Shown here: piece after piece, positions 18,809 to 26,597 of the stretch
How positions within the stretch are numbered: position 1 is the first letter of the stretch
How the letters are laid out: each line of letters opens with the position of its first letter
Assembly: GCA_002686265.1 (NCBI GenBank)
Contig: NZBA01000126.1
Location: 1 to 62,608, forward strand
DNA: 62,608 nt
Direction of reading: 5' to 3'
Origin: Planctomycetota bacterium
GTDB lineage: Bacteria > Planctomycetota > UBA1135 > GCA-002686595
Program-made: the position numbers and the translations under genes
Notes under the pieces: model-generated
Database searches by the model: none
Told to the model about the DNA's origin: nothing
The model's input: the letters and a program-made list of their open reading frames with translations, nothing else

Positions 18809-21460
18809 CTACCCCCCGCTCGCTTCCGACAGCTCTCCCAGCTGCTTGATGGCCTCGCGCAAGCCGTTCTCCTGGAAGGCGCGTTCCTCGTCCGCAAGCC
18901 GCTCGTTGGCCAGGAGCTCGAGCGCTCGCTCCAGCATGCCGAGGGCCTCGGTGGGGGAGCCGAGCTGACCGAGGAGCTTGCCGTACTCGAGGTGCGCGAC
19001 GTAGCTGTCGCTCATCGTGGCGACCGAGCGCCGCAGGTGGTCCAGGGCCACCCGCGCATCCTCGGGCTGGATGTCGTTCTGGGCCTTGAGGAGCATCCCG
19101 ATCAGGAAGTGCGTCGGCCCGTGCTCGGCGTCGAGCGCCAGGGCGCGTTCGGCCCACTCCAGAGCCTCGGGGGACCGATTCGCATTCGCGTCCGCCTCCG
19201 CCAAGGCGAAGAGATAGCCGGCGCTCGTGATCTCCATGGACAGGAGGAGCTTGCGCAGCTCGCGGCCGCGCAGGTCGTCGGGGCGCGTGCGGTAGGCCAC
19301 CAGGAGGACGGGCATCGCCGCCGCTCGCGCGTTGGTCGTGCGTTCGAGCAGCAGGGCGCCCAACTTGTAGTGTGCCTCGAAGCTGTCGGGCATGATCCCG
19401 CAAGCCTGCTGGAGTGCCTCGGTGGCGTCGGCGAAGCGCCCGATCACCATCAGGACCTTCCCGCGGTCGAGGTGCGCGGCGCCGTTTTGGGGCTCGGCGG
19501 CGACCGCCCGGTCCAGCCAGCCCAGAGCCTCCCCGAAGCGACCGTCGCTCGCGGCGAGCTTGCCCAGGAGCACCATCGGATCGCCGGCGGCGGGGTGTCG
19601 CCCGTGGGCTTCGCGGGCGACATCGTGCGCTTCCCCGGGCCGACCATCGAGGTCCAGCGCCTGCGCCAGCCCGACCAGGTCCCCGAGATTCCCCTCGCGG
19701 TATCCGACGGCGGAGCGGAAGTGCTTCGCGGCGGCGCCGTAGTCCTCCAGGCGCATCAGTACACGGGCCATGTTGTGGTGCGCCTCGGGAGAACGCTCGT
19801 TGAGCGTGATGGCCTTGCGCAGGTGCTTCCCCGCGGCCTCGAGATCTCCCTGGAACATCGAGGCGACCCCGAGCCCGACGAACCCGCGCTCGCTCTTCGG
19901 GTAGTGCTGAGTGACGCGCTCGAAGATCACCCGTGCCGTTTCGAAGTCGTGGTAGGGATCGAACTGCGCCTCGAAGACGTAGGTCCAGGCCAGGCCGAGG
20001 TTGGTCTGCAGGTGGTCGTCGCGGGTGGCGAAGATCGCCAGGTCGTCGGCCACCGCGGCTTCGAGAAGATCCATGGAGGCGTTGAAGCTCGCGCGCGACT
20101 CGGACAGGGCCTCCCACTCGCCGGTGGCGCGGTAGTTCCCGAGCAGGACGCGCCCGAGCCCCCAGTGGACGTTTGGGTTGCGCGGATTCTGCTCCACCGC
20201 CGCGCGGAAGAGGTTCTCCTCGTTCAGCCAGGCGCGGGTTGCGAGGCGCGTGCGCACGCCGTAGGCGCCCGCCAGCACGCCCAGCACCAGCAGCCCGGCC
20301 GGGCGCGGGAGGCGCTTGAGGGCGAAGGCCGCCGCCAGAAGACAGACCGAGACGGCGGACAGGTAGAGGAAGCGATCGGAGAGCGGGAAGGTCCCGACGG
20401 AGGTGACCCGCAGCAACACCGGCAGGACACCGGCGGGCACGATCAGGACCAGGCCCAGCCAGAAGCGCCGCCGCCGTAGGGCGAGCAGGATGATCGAGGC
20501 GATCAGCGCTGCGGACCAGAGCAGGGCCGAGAGGATCGCCGGGTGGGAGAGGGCGACCGCCGGGCGGAAGGGGCGGAAGAGGTTCAGCTCCGCGGGCCAG
20601 GTCAAGAGGCCCGCGGCGCCGCCGAGCAGCTCCCCGCGCAAGAGCAGCAGGCGCGAGGGACTGACGTTGAAATTCGTCGTCGTACGGTCGAAGCCGGCCA
20701 GCGGGTCGCCGAAAGCCGCCACGCGTGCGCCGTACCAGACCAGGCCCGCCGCCAGGAAGGGAGCGTAGGCGCGCGCGAGGGGCGCGAGGCCGCCCAGGGG
20801 TCCGCCGCTCTCGTCGCGACGCGGGCGGGCGACGTCGGCGGCGAGGGCGACGGCCACGACGCTGATCGCTGCTTCCTTGCAGAACAAGGCCGGCAGGAGC
20901 GCGAGCCCCGCCTGCCACGGGACGCCCCGCGATCCCCCGTCGCGCCAGCGCAGGAAGGCGGTCAGCGAGAGGAAGCCGAAGAAGGCGAAGAGGGGATCGT
21001 TGAGCGCCGAGATCCAGGCCACGCTTTCGACGTGGATCGGGTGCAGGGCGAACAAGAGCCCCGCCCAGAACCCACCGGAGTCACAGCCGATCAGACGCGC
21101 CGCGAAGCGCCAGGCGGCCAGGGAGGCCAGGATGTGGAAGATGATCGAGAGGAAGTGGAAGTGCCACGGATCGCCGCCGCCCCAGGCGTGGCCGAGGGTC
21201 AGGACGGTCGTCGAGAGCGGGCGGTAGTAACCCACACGCGACGCTGTCTGGGGGTCGAGGAAGTCCCAGTACGAGCTGGCGAAGATCTCCGGCAGGTTCG
21301 CAACGGAGCGGATCAGCGGATTCTGCCCGATGATGTAGTTGTCGTCGTAGACCAGCTCGCCCGAGAGGGCCGGCCAGTAGACCGCCAGGGTCGCCAAGGC
21401 GATGAGCGCCCCTCTCCAAAGGTGTCCGGAGACGCTCGGGGTTCTCTCGTCGGGTTGAAT
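18809..21460 (-). CDS. TMTC-like polytopic membrane protein with C-terminal TPR array
   Basis: This large protein (883 residues from GTG 21460) has about ten N-terminal membrane segments (residues about 10-430), beginning Y-W-P-A-L-S-G-E-L-V-Y-D-D-N-Y-I and containing A-L-H-P-I-H-V-E-S-V-A-W-I. Those segments are the DUF1736/TMTC GT-C glycosyltransferase-like hallmark. Tetratricopeptide repeats follow to the end (A-x-x-x-x-R-A and G-L-x-x-x-x-x-G periodicity). Eukaryotic TMTC proteins O-mannosylate cadherins; for bacterial versions the substrate is unknown. A longer frame opens with TTG at 21523 but lacks support. It converges with pyrK and is downstream of the matrixin cluster. Confidence 0.75.
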   Translation of the reverse strand: MQPDERTPSVSGHLWRGALIALATLAVYWPALSGELVYDDNYIIGQNPLIRSVANLPEIFASSYWDFLDPQTASRVGYYRPLSTTVLTLGHAWGGGDPWHFHFLSIIFHILASLAAWRFAARLIGCDSGGFWAGLLFALHPIHVESVAWISALNDPLFAFFGFLSLTAFLRWRDGGSRGVPWQAGLALLPALFCKEAAISVVAVALAADVARPRRDESGGPLGGLAPLARAYAPFLAAGLVWYGARVAAFGDPLAGFDRTTTNFNVSPSRLLLLRGELLGGAAGLLTWPAELNLFRPFRPAVALSHPAILSALLWSAALIASIILLALRRRRFWLGLVLIVPAGVLPVLLRVTSVGTFPLSDRFLYLSAVSVCLLAAAFALKRLPRPAGLLVLGVLAGAYGVRTRLATRAWLNEENLFRAAVEQNPRNPNVHWGLGRVLLGNYRATGEWEALSESRASFNASMDLLEAAVADDLAIFATRDDHLQTNLGLAWTYVFEAQFDPYHDFETARVIFERVTQHYPKSERGFVGLGVASMFQGDLEAAGKHLRKAITLNERSPEAHHNMARVLMRLEDYGAAAKHFRSAVGYREGNLGDLVGLAQALDLDGRPGEAHDVAREAHGRHPAAGDPMVLLGKLAASDGRFGEALGWLDRAVAAEPQNGAAHLDRGKVLMVIGRFADATEALQQACGIMPDSFEAHYKLGALLLERTTNARAAAMPVLLVAYRTRPDDLRGRELRKLLLSMEITSAGYLFALAEADANANRSPEALEWAERALALDAEHGPTHFLIGMLLKAQNDIQPEDARVALDHLRRSVATMSDSYVAHLEYGKLLGQLGSPTEALGMLERALELLANERLADEERAFQENGLREAIKQLGELSEASGG

Positions 21461-21651
21461 CACGCCCCCTTCTAGCGTCTGGGCCCCCACGGTTTCACGG
21501 CCGGAATCGGATCTCCCCCACAATGGCGGGCGGGCGCCCCGAGCCGACCCCCTCGCCGCTCAACGGATCGCGCAAGGACGGCGGCCCGAAGCGGCGGCGC
21601 GCGAAGCCCAGGGCCTCATGGGCGGCACCGTTCAGATCACTGACGGAACGG

Positions 21652-23052
21652 TCAGGGACAGAACTGGATCTCGAGGGCGTCGGAGAAGTTGAAGCCCGCC
21701 GGTCCGCCGCCGGGGTCCCGGTACCAGAACTGGAAGTTCCATTCGTCCCCGGATCCGATTGCGCCGGGCCCAGCGGAGATCGGGGGTGCGTTCCAGTCCA
21801 GGGGGTGGACGACCGCGCCGAGGGGGCCGAGGACGACGACCGGCAGGCGGAAGGTGCCCAGCGACCCCGCTCCCACGCAACGCACGCCGTCGCCGAAGGG
21901 CAGGACGATCTGCTCGGGGCCGTAGTAGAAGATCCCCGGCTGCAGCGGCGGGCCGGAATGCGCGGTCAGGGCCAAGCTCTGGGTCGCGACGCTCGTCGAG
22001 CCCTGGTGCCCGATCCCCATGCCGCCCCCGGCCGAGTTCGGCGAGGTGACGCAATAGGACGCCGGCGGCGGACACTGCGGTCCGAGGACGTCGACCGGCC
22101 AGGAGTTGGAGACCACGTCGTGGCTCCATCCCGGGTTGATCACGAGCACGTCTCCGGGCCCGGCGTTGAGGGGCGCGTCGATCGTGATCTGCGTGCCGTT
22201 CGTCGGGCCGGCGGAGGCCTTGATCGGCGAGCCGTCGCCGCCCGCCGGGGCCTGGGTGAACCACACGCGCGCGTCGCTGGCGTGGAATCCCGAACCGTCG
22301 ATCGTGAGCTGGCTGCCCGAGACCGTGACGGCGCTGATGATCGGTTTGGTCGCCGAGTGCACGCCGTAGGCCGCTTGCACACCTGCGATGTCGTCCTCGT
22401 GGATGGAGCGCTCGGATACGCTGCCGGACCCGATGCTGGGCCACATCGTCGCCGCCGGGAATCCGCTGTGGCCGAGGCCGAGGGCGTGACCGTACTCGTG
22501 GGCCGAAATCCCCTGCAGGTCCCAGCTCTGCGCCGACGCGCCGGGGCCGTCGTCCCACTCCCAGCACTCGTAGTAACGGATGCGCCAGCCGTTCTCTCCG
22601 GGGCCTTCGCAGAAGGCCAGAACGCCGCCGTTGCAGCCGGAGATCTGGGAGTGGGTGTTGTCGTTCAGCCCGCCGATCTCCACCGCGTCGCCCTGGAAGC
22701 TGGGATCGAAGTTCGCTCCGCCCGAGCCGATGCCGCCCGGCTGGTGCGGGTCGCCGTCGCCGTTGCCGTGCAGGCGGCTCTGCCACTCCACGCAGCCCTT
22801 CCAGACCGCCATCAGCGCACCCTGGTAGCCGGGGAAGTTCGCGTCGGGCGTCTGGTTCCCGTTGGCGTTCTGGCTGCTGAAATTGTTGAAGACCCGGAAG
22901 TCGCGCTGGCCGACGGGCAGGCCGAAGCCGAGCAGGAAGTACCCTCGCGCCGGTCCGGTGAGCAGCACGCCGCACGCCGCCGCCACGAGGGCCGCCGTCG
23001 GCAAGAGAGCGCCCGCGATCCTCTTCGTCGTTTCGTTCCGCATCACAATCAC
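21652..23052 (-). CDS. Secreted matrixin-like metalloprotease (paralogue 1, active site intact)
   Basis: The 466-residue secreted protein has a signal peptide (about 1-36, cleavage near G-P-A-R-G-Y) and a metzincin domain with the complete zinc motif H-E-Y-G-H-A-L-G-L-G-H (residues 185-195) and a following Met (A-T-M-W-P). An IPT/TIG-like beta domain (about 235-325) comes next. The C-terminal module ends F-Y-Y-G-P, G-D-G-V-R-C-V-G, R-L-P-V, F-W-Y-R-D-P, F-N-F-S-D-A. GTG 23052 has the Shine-Dalgarno GGAAGGTG; ATG 23043 is an alternative. It is the only one of the three tandem paralogues that keeps the catalytic Glu (E186). Its substrate is unknown. Confidence 0.8.
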   Translation of the reverse strand: MIVMRNETTKRIAGALLPTAALVAAACGVLLTGPARGYFLLGFGLPVGQRDFRVFNNFSSQNANGNQTPDANFPGYQGALMAVWKGCVEWQSRLHGNGDGDPHQPGGIGSGGANFDPSFQGDAVEIGGLNDNTHSQISGCNGGVLAFCEGPGENGWRIRYYECWEWDDGPGASAQSWDLQGISAHEYGHALGLGHSGFPAATMWPSIGSGSVSERSIHEDDIAGVQAAYGVHSATKPIISAVTVSGSQLTIDGSGFHASDARVWFTQAPAGGDGSPIKASAGPTNGTQITIDAPLNAGPGDVLVINPGWSHDVVSNSWPVDVLGPQCPPPASYCVTSPNSAGGGMGIGHQGSTSVATQSLALTAHSGPPLQPGIFYYGPEQIVLPFGDGVRCVGAGSLGTFRLPVVVLGPLGAVVHPLDWNAPPISAGPGAIGSGDEWNFQFWYRDPGGGPAGFNFSDALEIQFCP

Positions 23053-23500
23053 ATTTCACCTTCCAGTTGCGTCCCATCCTAACCATGATCACTCCCCGGC
23101 ATGGGCGAGATCGGATCGCTTGGGGCCGAGGAAGGCCGTCGCACCGCCAGCGACGCTCTCACTAGCCCATGGTCGTCGCGGCGAGCCTCCACCCGGGGCG
23201 CCCGCCGCCGTCCGATGACCCGCGACCGGGCGGAGATGCTCTGGAGGCCGGTCGGCGCGCGGCGGACCCGTCTCCTCGCCTGCGCTGGCCGGGGGATTCC
23301 GATGGCGGCACGCTATGGTGTCGCGGCTCGGACCATGGGAAACACCGTCGCCGCCAGACCTCGCCGCGCGCTGCGACTCCACGCCCGCATGCACGACGCG
23401 GACCTCTTCGCGCTCCGCTTCGCCCCCTGAGTGCCCGTTGACGTTCCCCTTGCGGGCTGCCGAGCACCGCTCGAGCACCGTTCGGGGGCCGCGCCCGCCC
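23053..23500. other. 448-bp intergenic region between matrixin paralogues 1 and 2
   Basis: I see no convincing gene. The open frames here are shadows with no start signal or recognisable product. A short minus-strand direct repeat (CGGTGCTCG twice near 23470) is present. The region must hold the promoter of paralogue 1, but no clear -35/-10 pair was identified. Confidence 0.4.
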
Positions 23501-24868
23501 TCATGGGCAGAACTGGACTTCGAGGGCGTCGGAGAGGTTGTAGCCGCTGCCCGCGGCGCCCGGGTCGCGGTACCAGAACTGGAACATCCAGGTGTCGCCC
23601 GCGTGGATTGCCCCCGGGCCCGAGGCGATCGGCGGGGAGCTCCAATCGAGGGCGTGGGAGACCGCGCCGGAGGGATCGATGGTGACGACCGGCAGGCGGA
23701 AGGTACCGATCGCCCCGGCGCCGACGCAGCGCACGCCGTCCCCGAAGGGCACGGCGATCTTCTCGGGGCCGTAGAAGAAGATCCCCGGCTGTCCCTGAGG
23801 ACCGCGCACGGCGAGCAGCGCGAGGTCCGCCGCCCCGACGCCTGTCGAGCCCGAGTGGCCGATCAACATCCCCGACCCGACGGAGTTGGGAGAGGTGACG
23901 CAGTAGGGCGCGGGGTCGGGGCAGAGGGGCAGGTCGACGGGCCAGGCGTTCGACAGGGCGTCGTGGGCCTGAGGGGGGTTCCGCACCAGGGCGTCGCCGG
24001 GGCCGGCGGAGGTGGGCGCGAGGACGACGATCAGACTGCCGTTGGTCGGTCCCGCGGCGACCTCTACCGGCTCGCCGGCTCCGCCCGCTCGCGCCTGGGT
24101 GAACCACACCCGCGCACCGAGGGGATCGAATCCCGAGCCGGTGAGCGTCACCAGGTTGCCCGTCACGCTCGCACCGTTGATGACGGGCTTGGTGTGGGAG
24201 TGCACGCCGTAGATGGCCTGGATCCCGGCGCCGTCGTCCGCCTCGATCGAGCGGCTCTCGACGCCGCTGCCACCGAGGCTGGGGTACATCGTCGCCCCCG
24301 CGACGCTGGAGTGGCCGAGACCGAGCGCGTGCCCGTATTGGTGCGCCGCGACCCCCTGCAGATCGATTCCGCTGATCGTGGTCCCCGGTCCGTCGTCCCA
24401 GTCCACGCAGGCGTAGTAGCGGATGCGCCAGCCGTCCGCGCTCGGGCCCTCGCAGAAGGCGAACAGACCGCCCGCGCACCCGGCGATCTGCGAGTGCGTG
24501 TTCCCGTTCAAGTCCCCCGGACTCGTCGCTTCTGCCTGGAAGGTCGGGTCGAAGTTCGCGCCCCCCGAGCCGAGGTCGGCGGGTTGGTGCGGATCGCCGC
24601 TCCCGTCTCCGTGCAGGCGGCTCTGCCACTCCACGCTCGCCTTCCAGATCGCCAGCACCGCCCCCACGTGCCCGGGGAAGCTCGCGTGCTCGACCGCGTT
24701 GTCGTTCGCGTGCGGACCGCTGAAGTTGTTCAGGATGCGGAAGTCGCGCTGGTCGAGGGACAGGCTGAACCCGAGCAGCGAGAATCCCCGCGCGGGATCG
24801 ACTCCCAGCGCCCCCGCAAGGGCGACGGCTACGGCGAGCCAAGGCAGGAGACGCTTGGCGTGGATCAT
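23501..24868 (-). CDS. Matrixin-like secreted protein (paralogue 2, Glu-to-Gln active site)
   Basis: This 455-residue paralogue of the flanking genes has the same architecture: signal peptide (cleavage near P-A-R-G-F), metzincin-like domain, IPT/TIG-like domain and the planctomycete-type C-terminal module. The zinc motif reads H-Q-Y-G-H-A-L-G-L-G-H (residues 176-186), so all three His ligands remain but the general-base Glu is Gln177 (codon CAA at 24340-24338). It is therefore predicted to bind zinc but not to hydrolyse peptides. The rest of the frame is intact, so it is not an obvious pseudogene. It lies 70 bp downstream of paralogue 3. Confidence 0.78.
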   Translation of the reverse strand: MIHAKRLLPWLAVAVALAGALGVDPARGFSLLGFSLSLDQRDFRILNNFSGPHANDNAVEHASFPGHVGAVLAIWKASVEWQSRLHGDGSGDPHQPADLGSGGANFDPTFQAEATSPGDLNGNTHSQIAGCAGGLFAFCEGPSADGWRIRYYACVDWDDGPGTTISGIDLQGVAAHQYGHALGLGHSSVAGATMYPSLGGSGVESRSIEADDGAGIQAIYGVHSHTKPVINGASVTGNLVTLTGSGFDPLGARVWFTQARAGGAGEPVEVAAGPTNGSLIVVLAPTSAGPGDALVRNPPQAHDALSNAWPVDLPLCPDPAPYCVTSPNSVGSGMLIGHSGSTGVGAADLALLAVRGPQGQPGIFFYGPEKIAVPFGDGVRCVGAGAIGTFRLPVVTIDPSGAVSHALDWSSPPIASGPGAIHAGDTWMFQFWYRDPGAAGSGYNLSDALEVQFCP

Positions 24869-24938
24869 GGCGTCCGGCCGCGCCGCTTTGGCGCGCCCGT
24901 GGTGCCCATTCTAGCCCAACCCGCCCGCGCCCGCTCCT

Positions 24939-26381
24939 TCAGTGGCAGATCGTGAACGAGAGGGCGTCGGAGAAGTTGAATCCCGCGGTGCCCGCGGTGG
25001 GGTCGCGATACCAGAACTGCGCGTTCCAGGTGTCACCTATCAGCCACTCGCCTGGACCCCCGCCGACCGGGTAGGTGTTCCAGTCGATCATCAGCCCGAC
25101 CTTGCCGAAGGGATCGAGGTTCAAGACGGGAAGGCGGAACACCCCGAGGTTCCCTCCGCCCACGCAGCGCACGCCGTCGCCGTAGGGCGTGGCGATCTGG
25201 TCCGTGCCGTAGTAGAAGATCCCGAACTGGTTCGGCGGGCCGCCGTCGACCTCGAGAGGGAGGATCTGCTCGGTGGTGCTGGGCATGTTGCGCGAGCTCA
25301 TGATCGCTCCGGAACCGACCGAGTTCGGAGTGGTCGTGCAGTAGCTCGTCGGCTGGAAACAGGTCTCCGCCAAGTAGGAAGGACGGGCCGCGGAGAGGTC
25401 CTGATAGGCCGTTGCTCCACGTCGCACCAAGATGTCGCCCTTGCCCGCCTCGGGCGGGATGACGCAGGTGAGTTCGGTCCCGTTCGAGGAGAGGCCCGTG
25501 GCCTTGACCGGGTAGCCGTCCCCGCCCGGACCGCCGCGCGTGAACCAGATCTGGTTGTCGCCGGGAGAGAAGTGCTCGCCGTGCACGGTCAGCTCATCGC
25601 CGATGACGATCAGCTGATCGATGCGCGGCTTGTTCGCCCCGGCCGAGCCGTAGATGGCCATGATCCCGCTGCGGTCGTCCGACTCGATCGAGCGCAGGCT
25701 GACACCCGTTCCCGTGACCACCGCGTACATCGAGGCGTCGTGATCGATGCTGTGGCCGAGCCCGGCGGCGTGTCCGGCTTGATGACAGGCAACCCCTTGA
25801 AGGTCGATCTCGCCCGGATCCAACTGGCCGTCGGGCCCATCGGCCCATTCCACACAGGAGTAGTAGCGAATGCGCCAGCCCCCGGCGTCGGGTTGTTCGG
25901 TGAAGGCGTAGAGGCCGCCGCTGCAGCCGCTGATCTCCGCGTGGACGTTGTGGTCGATCCCACCGGGCGTGGGGGACTCGCCCTGGAAGGACGGATCGAA
26001 GTTCGCCCCGCCCGAGCCGAGACCCCCGGGCTGGGTCGGGTCACCGTCTCCCGTGCCGTGGGCTGCGCTCTGCCACTCCACGTGGGCCTTCCAAATGGCC
26101 ATGATCGCCCCGCGGTAGCCGGGGAAGTCGTCGTCCAGGCTCTGGTTGTTGTTCGCGGACGGATCGCTGAAGTTGTTGTGGACGCGGAAATCGCGCTGGT
26201 CGAGGTCCAAGGAGAAGCCGAGCAAGGTGTAGCCCCGCGCGTCGGGAACCACCGCCGTCGACAGCACGCCGGCGACGAGCGCCAAGGACGGGAGCAGCAG
26301 GTGGCGGGGTCTCAGGCCACGCCGTCGCGGCCTGGGGGGGTCGCCCGGACCTGTGGGGATCTTCATTCTACGAACGCGCAT
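24939..26381 (-). CDS. Matrixin-like secreted protein (paralogue 3, Glu-to-Gln active site)
   Basis: This third paralogue has 480 residues from ATG 26381 (GTG 26396 and ATG 26366 are alternatives). It has an Arg-rich N-region before the signal helix, cleavage near D-A-R-G-Y, then the metzincin-like, IPT/TIG-like and C-terminal modules. The zinc motif is H-Q-A-G-H-A-A-G-L-G-H at 25784-25752, again with Gln (CAA) in place of Glu and with G-H-A-A instead of G-H-A-L. The following Met is kept (A-S-M-Y-A). It is the first gene of the cluster in the direction of transcription and has a candidate promoter at 26532-26560. Confidence 0.78.
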   Translation of the reverse strand: MRVRRMKIPTGPGDPPRPRRRGLRPRHLLLPSLALVAGVLSTAVVPDARGYTLLGFSLDLDQRDFRVHNNFSDPSANNNQSLDDDFPGYRGAIMAIWKAHVEWQSAAHGTGDGDPTQPGGLGSGGANFDPSFQGESPTPGGIDHNVHAEISGCSGGLYAFTEQPDAGGWRIRYYSCVEWADGPDGQLDPGEIDLQGVACHQAGHAAGLGHSIDHDASMYAVVTGTGVSLRSIESDDRSGIMAIYGSAGANKPRIDQLIVIGDELTVHGEHFSPGDNQIWFTRGGPGGDGYPVKATGLSSNGTELTCVIPPEAGKGDILVRRGATAYQDLSAARPSYLAETCFQPTSYCTTTPNSVGSGAIMSSRNMPSTTEQILPLEVDGGPPNQFGIFYYGTDQIATPYGDGVRCVGGGNLGVFRLPVLNLDPFGKVGLMIDWNTYPVGGGPGEWLIGDTWNAQFWYRDPTAGTAGFNFSDALSFTICH

Positions 26382-26531
26382 TTGCGTCTGGCGCACACGC
26401 TCCGCTTGGGAGGACGGGGTGGGAGCGGCTCTAGCGGGTCTGGAGCCAGGGTCGTGGGAGGCTCCGAACTAGTTGGAACTAAAAGGTTTAGATGGGTCGC
26501 GTAGCCCTCTCCTGAAGGCTCCACGCAGTTC

Positions 26532-26560
26532 AGTATGCGCGAGGATCAGCACCTTGACAA
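26532..26560 (-). promoter_or_regulatory. Putative promoter of the matrixin-like cluster
   Basis: On the minus strand TTGTCA (26560-26555) and CATACT (26537-26532) are separated by 17 bp. They match sigma-70 boxes with one and two mismatches. The leader to ATG 26381 would be about 145 nt. It is the best promoter candidate in the gap before paralogue 3. Confidence 0.35.
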
Positions 26561-26597
26561 GCAGACAACGGCGGCTTGTTCTTCGAAGTCCGACTTC

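Noticed and set aside
21523..23082. 519-codon plus-strand open frame antisense to matrixin paralogue 1
   Set aside because: It is an Arg/Gly/Ala-rich shadow; the minus strand has the signal peptide and zinc motif.
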